This document shows, in pieces, positions 45,066-54,131 of a stretch of 54,503 nucleotides of DNA. The stretch's first letter is position 1, and each line of letters opens with the position of its first letter. The stretch comes from Alphaproteobacteria bacterium. GTDB lineage: Bacteria > Pseudomonadota > Alphaproteobacteria > Caulobacterales > Caulobacteraceae. The notes under the pieces were generated by a model. It was not told the DNA's origin, did not search any database, and was given only the letters and a program-made list of their open reading frames with translations. The stretch spans positions 1 to 54,503 of the forward strand of contig JAHKAM010000005.1 of the NCBI GenBank assembly GCA_018826515.1, read 5' to 3'. A program made the position numbers and the translations under genes.

Positions 45066-48000
45066 TCAGCCTGGGCCGTGCAACACACCGGCATCCGACG
45101 TGTCGTCTTCAGCGTGGGCATTGACCGTGGCCAGGGCGGTCAGCAGTTCGTTGATCTGGATCGGCTTGCCGACATGGCCGTCCATGCCCGCCTCGCGGCA
45201 TCGGGTGACCTGTTCCGGCTGGACATTGGCGGTCAGGGCGATGATCGGCGTGCGTCCGGCGGGGCCGTTGATCGCCCGGATCGCCCGGGTCGCATCCAGC
45301 CCATCCATCACTGGCATATGCACGTCCATCAGGATCAGGTCATAGGCGCCGGTGCGCGCGGCTTCGACCGCCTCGGCGCCGTTGCACACCGTGTCCAGCG
45401 CCAGCCCCAGTCCGCCCAGGATCGCCGCCACCAATTCCCGGTTCGGCGCGGCGTCGTCGGCCATCAGGATCTTCAGACCGGCGTCCACCGCAAGATCGCC
45501 CTCGCCCGCGGACTCCACGCCTTCGACGGCCTCGGTCATCGGGACCTCGAACCAGAAGGTCGAGCCCTCGCCGGGCCGGCTGTCCGCCCCGATCTCGCCG
45601 CCCATCATCTCGATCAGGCGACGCGAGATCGCCAGCCCCAGACCGGTGCCGCCATAGACGCGCGTGGTCGATGCGTCGGCCTGGGTGAAACGGTCGAACA
45701 GGGAGTCGATCTTGTCCGGCGCAATGCCGATGCCGCTGTCGGTCACCGCCAGTCGAAGCCGGTCGCCGGCGCCGGTCAGCTGCAGACGCACGGTCCCGCT
45801 GGTGGTGAACTTCACTGCATTGGACAGGAAGTTCAGCATGACCTGCCGAAGCCGCCCCTCGTCCCCCATGAGGGCCTCGGGCAGGCCGGGGTCGATCACG
45901 GTCTCCAGCACCAGCCCCTTGGCGTGGCATTGGCTTTCCACAATGGCGACCGCCCCCTCTGCCATGACGCGCGGGTCAAACGGCTGTGGGTCCAGATCGA
46001 CGGCATCGGCCTCCAGCTTGGAATAGTCGAGGATGTCGTTGATAACGCTCAACAGCGCCTCGCTCCCCGTCGCGATCCGGTCCGCAAATTTGCGCTCGGC
46101 CTCGGGCAGGTTCCGGCTCGCCTGCAGCAGGCCCGAGAAACCGATCACGCTGGTCAGCGGCGTCCTCAGCTCATGGCTCATATTGGCCAGGAACTCCGTC
46201 TTCGCCTGCGCCCCCGCCTCGGCCACGTCGCGGGCGGCGATCAGCTGGTCCTCCAGGGCCTTGGTTTCCGTCACGTCCCGGACCACATCCTGAAACCCGA
46301 CCGGCCGCCCCTTGGCGTCCCGGATGACCATCGGATGCGCTTCAAGCCAGACCAGCTGACCGTCCTTGCGCACACCCCGATAGGGCACGCGCGGCGGCGC
46401 AGCGCCCGCCCCGGCCTTGAGGTAGGCTGTAAATGCGGCCCTCAGGCCCTCCACATCATCCGGATGCATGAACTGCCAGAATGACCGGCCCACCAACTCC
46501 TCGGGGCGGTAGCCCATCGCCCCCTCGATCGAGGGGGAGACGTATTCGAACACGCCGTCCAGACCATAGGTGGCGATGATGTCCGTCGCATTGTCCGCCA
46601 ACAGCCGGTAACGGGCCTCGCTGGCCGCGGTCCGGTCGTGAGCGCGGACGCTTTCGGTGACGTCCTGGAACACGCCGAACAGGGCGACTGTTACGCCTTG
46701 CGGATCGCGCTCCGGCATGCAGTGGGAGATGACGATCCGTTCCTCGCCGTCGGTCCTTATCAGACGAAGCTGGAACTGGCTGGCCTCGCCCACCTCGATC
46801 GCCCGCGCCACCCATTCGCGGACCTTGGTCCGGTCGTCGGGATGGTAGAAGTCGACGGCGTCGTCATATTGGGGGTCAAAGGTCTCCGGTGAGACGCCGT
46901 GGATGCGATAGACCTCATCCGACCAGCGGACCTTGCCCGTCGAGACATCCAGCTGCCAATGCCCGACGCCGGCGATCGTCTCGGCCAGTTTCAGGGTCTC
47001 GACGAGCTCGGCCTGCTCGCGCTCGGCGGCCTTGCGGGCTGTGATGTCGCGAACGTGGTCGTGGAACTCCACCACCACGCCCGAGGCGTCGCGAATCGCC
47101 CTCGGCATCGCCTCGAGCCATGCGACACTGCCGTCCGTCCTGATCGCGCGGTATTCGTAGCGCGGCGGGGGAGCGGCCGGCCCGGCCTCGACATAGGCAC
47201 GCAGGGTCGCCCGGATGACCTTCAGGTCGTCCTCGGGGATGAAGTCAGAGCAATCCTTGCCCAGCATGTCGGCCGGGTCGCGCCCCAGTAGCGCCTTCAC
47301 CGCCGGCGACACATAGAGGAATCGCCCCTGTGTATCGAAGCGGGCGACGATGTCGGTCGCCGTCTCGTTCACCAGCCTGAACAGGGCCTCGCTCTCAACC
47401 AGCCGTTCCTGCGACCGCACCGACTCGGTCACATCCTGGAACACCCCGAACAGCGCCACGGTCCGGCCCGTCTCGTCCTGTTCCGTGGTGGCCTTGGTCT
47501 CAACCAGCCGTTCTTCGCGGCCCGGCGGCTGGATTCTCAGCCGGAATTCATAGCCCGCCCCCGTTGCGATCGCCTGCGACACCGCGCTTGCAAGCACCTC
47601 GGCATCATCCGGATGATAGCCGGCGAGGACCACCTCATAGTCGGGTACGATCTCTCCCGGCTCAAAGCCGTGAATTCGATAGACCTCGTCGGACCAGGTG
47701 ACTTCACCCGAGAGCACATCAAACCGCCAGTGGCCGACGCCCGACATCTCTTCCGCCAGCGCCAGCAATGCCAGCTGTTCCGCCTGAACCCGCTGTGCGG
47801 TGACCTGGTCCAGCATGCTGCCGGCGATCCCGGCCACGCGGTGAAGGGCCGCGAGCTCCGGCGGCGTCAGGACGGGTCTGGGCTTCGAATCCATGATGCC
47901 GACAGCGCCCACGGCTTCGCCCTTGCCGTTGCTGATCGTGACGCCGGCGAAGAAGCGCAGGAAGGGTTTGCCGACGACCATCGGGTGGTCCTTCAGGACC

Positions 48001-48239
48001 GGGTGGGCCTGGGCGTCCTCGATTATCAGGTGAGCGCCAGGCCCCATGCCGACGAGGATATTGCTGACGCTCACGTCCCGCGGCAGTGAACTTTCGCCCA
48101 AGCCGACCTCGGAACGAAACACCGCGAGATCCCCATGGACGAAGGACACAAGGCCGAAAGGAACCTCGAACCGGTCGCAAAGCAGCGCGGTCAGATGATC
48201 GAAAGGCGTCTCGAGCCCCAAACTGTCCTGCTTGTTCAC
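45066..48239 (-). CDS. GAF/PAS hybrid histidine kinase with receiver
   Basis: A 1057-residue soluble-looking sensor. An N-terminal GAF domain (about residues 10-150) is followed by four PAS/PAC units to about residue 660, a HisKA domain with NMSHELRTPLTSVIGFSGLL, an ATPase domain (NFLSNAVKFT, GGTGLGLAISRRL) and a C-terminal receiver (LKILMADDAAPNRE, phospho-Asp in LILMDVHMPVMDG, GHVGKPI). No membrane helix is seen. PAS1/PAS3 and PAS2/PAS4 are near-duplicates. GTG at 48239 has AGGACGAGG upstream; another GTG lies 13 codons earlier. It ends 144 bases before GTA g1. Confidence 0.92.
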   Translation of the reverse strand: MNKQDSLGLETPFDHLTALLCDRFEVPFGLVSFVHGDLAVFRSEVGLGESSLPRDVSVSNILVGMGPGAHLIIEDAQAHPVLKDHPMVVGKPFLRFFAGVTISNGKGEAVGAVGIMDSKPRPVLTPPELAALHRVAGIAGSMLDQVTAQRVQAEQLALLALAEEMSGVGHWRFDVLSGEVTWSDEVYRIHGFEPGEIVPDYEVVLAGYHPDDAEVLASAVSQAIATGAGYEFRLRIQPPGREERLVETKATTEQDETGRTVALFGVFQDVTESVRSQERLVESEALFRLVNETATDIVARFDTQGRFLYVSPAVKALLGRDPADMLGKDCSDFIPEDDLKVIRATLRAYVEAGPAAPPPRYEYRAIRTDGSVAWLEAMPRAIRDASGVVVEFHDHVRDITARKAAEREQAELVETLKLAETIAGVGHWQLDVSTGKVRWSDEVYRIHGVSPETFDPQYDDAVDFYHPDDRTKVREWVARAIEVGEASQFQLRLIRTDGEERIVISHCMPERDPQGVTVALFGVFQDVTESVRAHDRTAASEARYRLLADNATDIIATYGLDGVFEYVSPSIEGAMGYRPEELVGRSFWQFMHPDDVEGLRAAFTAYLKAGAGAAPPRVPYRGVRKDGQLVWLEAHPMVIRDAKGRPVGFQDVVRDVTETKALEDQLIAARDVAEAGAQAKTEFLANMSHELRTPLTSVIGFSGLLQASRNLPEAERKFADRIATGSEALLSVINDILDYSKLEADAVDLDPQPFDPRVMAEGAVAIVESQCHAKGLVLETVIDPGLPEALMGDEGRLRQVMLNFLSNAVKFTTSGTVRLQLTGAGDRLRLAVTDSGIGIAPDKIDSLFDRFTQADASTTRVYGGTGLGLAISRRLIEMMGGEIGADSRPGEGSTFWFEVPMTEAVEGVESAGEGDLAVDAGLKILMADDAAPNRELVAAILGGLGLALDTVCNGAEAVEAARTGAYDLILMDVHMPVMDGLDATRAIRAINGPAGRTPIIALTANVQPEQVTRCREAGMDGHVGKPIQINELLTALATVNAHAEDDTSDAGVLHGPG

Positions 48240-48313
48240 GGGGCCGCCTCGTCCTGGATACCGGCAGCAGAAAGTCACAAGCTCACGAATTAATGGTTAC
48301 CGACCCGGCGCCG

Positions 48314-48772
48314 TCACCCACCCCGTTCCAGATCCCATTCGGGCGCCTCGAAATCCAGCGCGTCCTCGGCCTCCGCCAGGGCCAATTCCGACACCGTCTG
48401 CCCGCGCACCGACACGCCCGCCGCATGCACGCTCTCGGGATCGCCCGAGACCAGCGGATGCCAGTCCGCCAGACCCCGTCCCTCATGGATCCTGCGATAG
48501 CCGCACGACTTCGGCATCCATGCCAGTCGTTCAATGTTCCACGGCGTCAGCTTGATGCAGTCCGGCACCTGCTCGCGGCGGTTGGCGTAGTCCAGACAGG
48601 TGCATCGGTCGCTGTCGAACAGTTTGCAGTGAACCCGCGTGGGCACGACCTTGCCCGTGTCCTCGTCCTCGAACCGGACCAGACAGCAAAGACCGCACCC
48701 GTCGCACAGGCTCTCCCACTCCTCGCGAGTCATCTGTTCCAGGCGTTTGGTTTGCCAGAAGGGCTTTTCCAT
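48314..48772 (-). CDS. UPF0260/YcgN-family cysteine-cluster protein
   Basis: A 152-residue protein with the YkgJ-type cysteine cluster: CDGCGLCCLVRFED, CKLFDSDRCTCLDY and PDCIKLTP, likely binding zinc or an iron-sulfur cluster. The start EKPFWQTKRLEQMTREEWE and the SCGYRRIHEGRGLADWHPL segment are characteristic. Its cellular role is unknown. It is divergent from the ABC-F gene. Confidence 0.93.
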   Translation of the reverse strand: MEKPFWQTKRLEQMTREEWESLCDGCGLCCLVRFEDEDTGKVVPTRVHCKLFDSDRCTCLDYANRREQVPDCIKLTPWNIERLAWMPKSCGYRRIHEGRGLADWHPLVSGDPESVHAAGVSVRGQTVSELALAEAEDALDFEAPEWDLERGG

Positions 48773-48921
48773 CGGCGCCTGTTAGCCGCTCGCCGCCGCC
48801 CTGTCTCGCACAAGCCGTCCGCGCCGGTGGCCACGGCGGCCCGTACGCCCTATATGGCCGCCTTCGACCGCGCGGCCTCCCCGCCGCTCCACAAACCTCC
48901 CCGCGCGTGTCCAGGGTTTCC

Positions 48922-50748
48922 ATGGCTCCCCGTCCTCCTCTCGTCGCCCTCAAGAACGTCCGTCTCCAGGACGGCCAGCGCCCGCTGTTCGACGGCGTCG
49001 ACATCGCCGTCGAACCGCGCACCCGCGCCGCCCTGGTCGGCCGCAACGGGGCCGGCAAGTCGACCCTGATGAAGATGGTCATGGGCCTGATCGAGCCCGA
49101 CGCCGGGGACCGTTCGGTCCAGGCCGGCGTCCGCTTCGCCTATGTCGCCCAGGAGCCCGTCATCACCGGCGAGACCCTGCTCGACTACGCCGCCTCCGGC
49201 GATGCCGAGCGCTGGACCGCCGAGGCCTGGCTGGCCACCTTCGGCCTCGATCCGGAAAAGCCCGCCATGAACCTGTCCGGCGGCGAGATCCGCCGCGCCG
49301 CCCTCGCCAAGGCCTTCGCCGAAGAACCCGACCTCCTGCTCCTCGACGAACCAACCAACCACCTCGACATCCTCGCCATCGAACTGCTTGAGGAGGAACT
49401 CCTCCAGGCCCGGTTCTCGGTCCTGGTCGTCAGCCACGACCGCGCCTTCCTCAACCGCGTCACCCAGTCCTGCCACTGGCTGGAAGGCCGCCGCGTCCGC
49501 ACCCTCAACAAGGGATTCGCCGCCTTCGACGAATGGGCCGGCAAGGTCCTCGAGGAAGAGGCCCAGTCCCTCCAGCGCCTGACCAGGACCATCGAGCGCG
49601 AGACCGAGACCTTCTACCGCTCCATCACCGCCCGCCGCACCCGCAACGAGGGCCGCGCCCGCTCGCTTGACGCCCTGCGCGCCGACCGCAGCGAACGGCT
49701 CAAGGACGTCCCGCGCGAACTCAACCTCGGCGTCGATTCCGGCTCCACCTCGGGCAAGCTGGTCGCCGACCTGAAGGGCGTCTCCAAGAGCTTCGGCGAC
49801 CGCCCGGTCATCAAGCCCTTCACCACCCGCGTCATCCGCGGCGACCGCCTCGCCATCGTCGGCCCCAACGGCGCCGGCAAGACCACCCTGGTCAAGATCC
49901 TGCTCGGCCAGCTCGCCCCCGACGAGGGTACGGTCAAGCTCGGGGCCAATCTCGAACCCGTGTATCTGGACCAGTCGCGCGAGGGCCTGCGCAGCGACAT
50001 GACCCTGTGGGACGCCCTGACCCCCGGCGGCGGCGACAGCATCCTGGTGCGCGGCGTGTCCAAACATGTCGCCGCCTACGCCAAGGACTTCCTCTTCCAG
50101 GAAGGCCAGCTGCGCCAGCCGATCTCGACCCTGTCCGGCGGCGAGCGCAACCGCCTGCTGCTGGCCCGGGCCCTCGCCAAGCCCGCCAATATGCTGGTCC
50201 TCGACGAACCGACCAACGACCTCGACATGGACACGCTCGACAAGCTGGAAGAGCTGCTCGAGTCCTATGACGGCACCCTCATCCTGGTCAGCCACGACCG
50301 CGACTTCGTCGACCGTCTGGCCACCTCGACCATCGCCATGAACGGCCGCGGCGACATCGTCGAGACCCCCGGCGGCTGGACCGACTTCATCCGACAGAAC
50401 CCCGGCTTCCTGAAGCCCGGCGCCAATCCCCGACCGCAGGACAAGGAAGCGGCCCAACGCGCGGCGGCCGCGCCCGCCCCGGCCGCGGCCGCCACCCCGA
50501 AGAAGCCCGGCAAGCTGACCTTCAAGGACGCCCACCGCCTGAAGGAGCTGGAGGGCCTGCTTGCCAGCCTTCCCGACGACATCGCCCGCCACGACGCGAC
50601 CCTGTCCGACCCCGGCCTCTACGCCCGCGACCGCAAGGCCTTCGACCGCGCCACCGCCAACGCCGACCGCGCCCGCGCCCTGTTGGCGGCCGCGGAAGAG
50701 GAATGGCTGGAGCTTGAGGCCAGGCGGGAAGCGCTGGCCGGCGCCTGA
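48922..50748 (+). CDS. uup: ABC-F family ATPase (Uup-like)
   Basis: A 608-residue duplicated ATPase without membrane domain. The first cassette has GRNGAGKSTLMK, LSGGEIRRAALAKA and LLLLDEPTNHLDI; the second has GPNGAGKTTLVK, LSGGERNRLLLARA and LVLDEPTNDLDM; the interdomain linker holds the helical ABC-F arm. A C-terminal coiled coil (HRLKELEGLLASLPDDIARH) after an Ala/Pro linker matches Uup, which acts on ribosomes or branched DNA. The ATG at 48922 is taken; an in-frame upstream start adds five residues. Confidence 0.92.
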   Translation: MAPRPPLVALKNVRLQDGQRPLFDGVDIAVEPRTRAALVGRNGAGKSTLMKMVMGLIEPDAGDRSVQAGVRFAYVAQEPVITGETLLDYAASGDAERWTAEAWLATFGLDPEKPAMNLSGGEIRRAALAKAFAEEPDLLLLDEPTNHLDILAIELLEEELLQARFSVLVVSHDRAFLNRVTQSCHWLEGRRVRTLNKGFAAFDEWAGKVLEEEAQSLQRLTRTIERETETFYRSITARRTRNEGRARSLDALRADRSERLKDVPRELNLGVDSGSTSGKLVADLKGVSKSFGDRPVIKPFTTRVIRGDRLAIVGPNGAGKTTLVKILLGQLAPDEGTVKLGANLEPVYLDQSREGLRSDMTLWDALTPGGGDSILVRGVSKHVAAYAKDFLFQEGQLRQPISTLSGGERNRLLLARALAKPANMLVLDEPTNDLDMDTLDKLEELLESYDGTLILVSHDRDFVDRLATSTIAMNGRGDIVETPGGWTDFIRQNPGFLKPGANPRPQDKEAAQRAAAAPAPAAAATPKKPGKLTFKDAHRLKELEGLLASLPDDIARHDATLSDPGLYARDRKAFDRATANADRARALLAAAEEEWLELEARREALAGA

Positions 50749-50753
50749 GGACG

Positions 50754-50799
50754 AAAAAAAGCGCGCGTTGCAGACGAATTTCGACGATTTTCGGCGCGC
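50754..50799 (-). terminator. Candidate intrinsic terminator of a minus-strand transcript
   Basis: GCGCGC at 50794-50799 and 50761-50766 can pair, and on the minus strand the second arm is followed directly by TTTTTTT (50760-50754). The loop is long (27 bases) but can form an inner hairpin. No annotated minus-strand gene ends here. Confidence 0.45.
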
Positions 50800-51253
50800 C
50801 TGTGCAAAATTCCCAACCGCTTCGAAGGTCGAAGGAAATTGCCCTTTCGTCACAAGCAAGAGTCGTGACTGCACGATTTATCCCCCGATCGGTCCACAAC
50901 AGGCCATTCCGGACCGCTTGCCACATCCCCGGATCGGAGCGAGCTTGATCAGGCCGAGGGACACGGCGGCGCGGAAAACCGGGGAGACCCGGGTATCAAA
51001 GCGGACCGGCCCGGCTCTCTGATCGAACGCACCGGGGGGTTTCGACCTTAACGGACGGGCGACAGGATCAAGGCCCAAGGGATTTTTCAATGGCTTCGGC
51101 CAGAGAAAACCCCGCGGGAACCGGATCGGGATCAATGGACGGCGCGGGGCCCGACCTCGTGGAACGCCGGAGACCAGGAGCGCGACAGGATACAGCCGAC
51201 CGTCACCGGGGTTCGCCCCGCTGATGCCGAAGCCAGGGTCCTGAACCTCAATG

Positions 51254-51320
51254 GCCAAGTCCAACCCGGACTTGGCGAGGGGACGAGGAAAACCGCTTGC
51301 GGGGATCTTCGTCCCCTCGC
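51254..51320. other. Two strong adjacent hairpins
   Basis: GCCAAGTCC/GGACTTGGC with a 5-base loop (51254-51276) abuts GCGAGGGGACGA/TCGTCCCCTCGC, a perfect 12-bp stem with a 22-base loop (51275-51320). They share the junction bases, so the two stems would compete or stack. They may be part of a structured RNA or a dispersed repeat. Confidence 0.6.
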
Positions 51321-51378
51321 TCAATTGTGGTTGGCCCTATGCTCGCGACGCGGTCGCTCGCGGCTTGAGGGCAGGTCG

Positions 51379-51438
51379 TCTCCTCCCCCTCTTGGGGGAG
51401 GTGGCGCGGCGCGCCTTCGCGCCGTGACGGAGGGGGTG
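51379..51438. repeat. CTCCCCC-type palindromic repeat, copy 3
   Basis: CTCCCCC and GGGGGAG form the core, followed by ggtggcg, an internal GGCGCG/CGCGCC palindrome and gacggaggggg. It is the best intergenic match to the copy within the capsid gene. Confidence 0.75.
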
Positions 51439-51495
51439 AGGCGCCCCCGGCCACGCACCCTTCCCTTCCCCCCACCTGAGCCGTAAACCACCGCC

Positions 51496-52536
51496 ATGAC
51501 CATGCGTGGGAATCGCCTCTTCTCGCCCGACCGCCGCGCCCTTCTGGCCGGGGCCGGCGCCCTGGCGGCCGCGACGGCCCTGGCCGGCTGCCAGCGCGCC
51601 GAAGCCCCGGTCGATGAGGAAGGGCGCGTCCGCCTGCGCTTCGCCACCGACTGGCGCGCCCAGGCCGAACACGGCGGCTTCTACCAGGCCCTGGCGTCCG
51701 GCGCCTACGCCCGGCGCGGCCTCAACGTCGAGATCATCCAGGGCGGCCCCGGCGTCAACGTGCCCCAGTTGCTCGCCACCGGCGCGGTCGAGCTCGGCAT
51801 GGGCTCCAACAGCTTCATCCCGATGAACCTCGTCGCCGAGGGCGCCCCGGTGAAGGCCGTCGCCGCCTTCTTCCAGAAGGACCCCCAGGTTCTCATCGCC
51901 CATCCCGACCCCGCGCTGGAAAGCATCGCCGACCTCGCCGGCCGGCCCTTCCTTCTGGCCACCGCCTCGCGCGACGCCTTCTGGGTCTGGCTCAAGGCCA
52001 AATACGGCTTCACCGACGACCAGGTCCGCACCTATAATTTCAACCCCGCGCCCTTCCTCGCCGACGAGCGGGCGGTGCAGCAGGGCTATCTGACCAGCGA
52101 GCCCTGGACCATCGAACAGGCGGCGGGCTTCGCGCCCCGGGTCTTCCTGCTGGCCGACGAGGGCTACCCCTCCTACGCCGCCATGGTCCTGGCGCCCGAC
52201 GCCTTCGCCCGCGACAACGCCGCCGCCCTGCGCAGCTTCATCGCCGCCTCGGCCGAGGGCTGGCGCGACTATATCCAGGGCGACGGCGCCCTCGCCGACG
52301 CCCTGATCCGCAAGGCCAATCCCGAGATGACCCAGGCCATCCTCGACCAGGCCCGCGCCCTTCTCAGAGCCAACGGCATCGTCAACGGCGGCGACGCCGC
52401 CCTCTACGGCCTCGGCGCCATGACCGCCGATCGCTGGCAGGCCTTCTTCGAGGTCACCTCCCAGGCCGGGGTCTACCCGCCCAATCTGGACTGGCGGCAG
52501 GCCTTCACCACCCAGTATCTGCCAGGCCGTGGCTGA
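51496..52536 (+). CDS. NMT1/THI5-like ABC transporter substrate-binding lipoprotein
   Basis: A 346-residue periplasmic binding protein. The signal has a twin Arg (DRRALLAGAGALAAA) and a lipobox LAGC, so it may be a Tat-exported lipoprotein. The mature part begins RLRFATDWRAQAEHGGFYQA and continues GLNVEIIQGGPGVNVPQLL, typical of the NMT1/THI5 family that binds pyrimidine precursors, riboflavin, nitrate or sulfonates. The ligand cannot be decided here. The first gene of a three-gene importer; no TPP riboswitch is visible upstream. Confidence 0.9.
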   Translation: MTMRGNRLFSPDRRALLAGAGALAAATALAGCQRAEAPVDEEGRVRLRFATDWRAQAEHGGFYQALASGAYARRGLNVEIIQGGPGVNVPQLLATGAVELGMGSNSFIPMNLVAEGAPVKAVAAFFQKDPQVLIAHPDPALESIADLAGRPFLLATASRDAFWVWLKAKYGFTDDQVRTYNFNPAPFLADERAVQQGYLTSEPWTIEQAAGFAPRVFLLADEGYPSYAAMVLAPDAFARDNAAALRSFIAASAEGWRDYIQGDGALADALIRKANPEMTQAILDQARALLRANGIVNGGDAALYGLGAMTADRWQAFFEVTSQAGVYPPNLDWRQAFTTQYLPGRG

Positions 52537-53305
52537 GGCGGGTGCGGGCGTCGCGGCGTCCCTGGACGGCGTCCTCGTCCGCTATCCCGGCCGGCCTCCG
52601 ATCGGACCCGTCGACCTGACCATCGCCCCCGGCGAGATCGTCGCCCTGGTCGGCGCCTCCGGGGCCGGCAAGTCCACCGCCCTGCGCCTGCTGGCCGGGC
52701 TGGAAGCGCCGTCCGAAGGGGTCGTCGGCCGGACCGGGGAGCGCACCGGATTCGTCTTCCAGGCCGCGACCCTGATGCCCTGGGCCGACGCCCTGACGAA
52801 CGTCGCCCTGCCCCTTGAGCTGGCCGGCGCCGCCCGATTTGACGCCCGCGCCCGCGCCGTCGAGGCCCTGACGGCCGTCGGCCTCGGCGACCGGCTGGAG
52901 GCCCGCCCGCGCCAGCTGTCCGGCGGCATGGCCATGCGGGTCGCCCTCGCCCGGGCCCTGGTCACCCGACCCGACCTGCTGCTCCTCGACGAACCCTTCG
53001 CCGCCCTCGACAGCGTCACCCGCCGGCGCCTGATCGAGGATCTGCACCGCCTCTGGGCCGCCCGCGCCCCGCGCCCGGCCATCGTCTTCGTCACCCATGA
53101 TGTCGAGGAGGCTGTCTATCTCGCCGCAAGGACCGTCGTGCTGGACGGATCGACCGGACGGGCGGCGGCGACCCTCATCTCTCCCGGTCCGTTGCCGAGA
53201 CCGGAAGACTGGCGCGCGGACGCCGGTTATCGGACGGCCGTGGAGGCCCTGGCCGCCGCCCTGAGCCGGGCCATGCCGCCGCTTCCGGCGAAGGCGGACC
53301 TGTGA
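52529..53305 (+). CDS. ABC transporter ATP-binding protein
   Basis: A 258-residue ATPase of the SsuB/TauB/ThiZ type. Walker A is GASGAGKSTALR, the Q-loop FVFQAATLMPW, the signature LSGGMAMRVALARA, Walker B LLLLDEPFAALD and the switch VTHDVEEAV. The GTG start lies within the last codons of the binding-protein gene (8-base overlap), and the end overlaps the permease start by four bases. Confidence 0.95.
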   Translation: MAEAGAGVAASLDGVLVRYPGRPPIGPVDLTIAPGEIVALVGASGAGKSTALRLLAGLEAPSEGVVGRTGERTGFVFQAATLMPWADALTNVALPLELAGAARFDARARAVEALTAVGLGDRLEARPRQLSGGMAMRVALARALVTRPDLLLLDEPFAALDSVTRRRLIEDLHRLWAARAPRPAIVFVTHDVEEAVYLAARTVVLDGSTGRAAATLISPGPLPRPEDWRADAGYRTAVEALAAALSRAMPPLPAKADL

Positions 53306-54054
53306 CCCGCCTTCTCCCGCCCCTGCTCCTGACCGTCCTGCTCCTCGCCGCATGGGAAGCAGCCTGCCGCCTGCTGCACGTGCCGCCCTGGTTCCTGCCT
53401 CCGCCCAGCGCCGTGGTCCTCGCTCTTGTCGAGCGCGCGCCGATCCTGGCCGCCTCGGCCGCCGCGACCTTCTGGATGGCGCTACAGGCGCTGGTCGTCG
53501 CCATGGTCCTCGGCGGCGGCCTGGCGCTCGTCATCTCGCTCAGCCGACCCGCGGAGAGGGCCGTCCGGCCGCTCGCCGTCGCCCTGCAAGTCACCCCCGT
53601 CGTCGCCATCGCCCCTCTGGTGATGATCTGGGCCGGACTCGACCACGCCGACCGGGCCGTCGTCGCGCTCGCCGCGACGGTCGCCTTCTTTCCCCTGTTC
53701 TCGGGAGTGCTGACCGGCCTGAAATCAGCCGATCCTGACCTGGAGCGACTGTTCGACCTGTACGGCGCCACCCCGGTCCAGCGCCTCCTGCGCCTGCGCC
53801 TTCCCGCGGCGCTGCCCCATGCGCTGGAGGGGCTGCGGGTCGCCGCCGGACTGGCCGTGATCGGGGCGGTGGTCGCCGAGTTCGTCTCCGGTTCCGGGGC
53901 GACACAGGGGCTGGCGTGGCGGCTGCTCGAGGCAGGCAACCGCCTGCGCACCGCCGACATGCTGGCCGCGCTCGCCTGCCTGATGGCCATGGGCCTGATG
54001 TTGAACGCCGGCGTCGGTCTGCTGGAACGGGCGGTGCGCCGAAGACTCTGCTGA
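53302..54054 (+). CDS. ABC transporter permease
   Basis: A 250-residue inner-membrane permease with about six helices. The BPD_transp_1 coupling loop is seen in the FDLYGATPVQRLLRLRLPAA region followed by ALPHALEGLRVAAGLAVIGAV. It starts at GTG overlapping the ATPase stop. Together with the two upstream genes it completes an importer. Confidence 0.93.
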   Translation: MTRLLPPLLLTVLLLAAWEAACRLLHVPPWFLPPPSAVVLALVERAPILAASAAATFWMALQALVVAMVLGGGLALVISLSRPAERAVRPLAVALQVTPVVAIAPLVMIWAGLDHADRAVVALAATVAFFPLFSGVLTGLKSADPDLERLFDLYGATPVQRLLRLRLPAALPHALEGLRVAAGLAVIGAVVAEFVSGSGATQGLAWRLLEAGNRLRTADMLAALACLMAMGLMLNAGVGLLERAVRRRLC

Positions 54055-54131
54055 GACGTTCCTCCGCGTTAGCAGGGGGTTAAGCGACGCATGACTAGCG
54101 TGCGGTTCCTTTCCGCGTCCGGAGACGCCTC

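Larger units (their letters stand above)
50749..51495. other. 747-bp gap with hairpins, no convincing gene
   Basis: No reading frame here has a believable protein. The left 130 bases are AT-richer than the rest and end in the terminator described separately. Further right are a CGGGG/CCCCG hairpin near 51210-51225, a 9-bp palindrome (51254-51276) and a 12-bp stem (51275-51320), then a palindromic repeat. No tRNA, tmRNA, RNase P or THI-box pattern was found. Confidence 0.6.

Noticed and set aside
48850..50874. 674-codon minus-strand frame opposite the ABC-F gene
   Set aside because: Antisense shadow with low-complexity Gly/Ala/Val sequence; both ABC cassettes on the plus strand are intact.
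50878..51324. 148-codon minus-strand frame in the large gap
   Set aside because: Its sequence comes largely from palindromic repeat DNA (the AKSGLDLAIEVQDPG part reads the hairpin region), has no ribosome site and no domain.
50900..51495. TPP riboswitch upstream of the THI5-like gene
   Set aside because: The CTGAGA and ACCTGATCTGG-type conserved segments could not be found.
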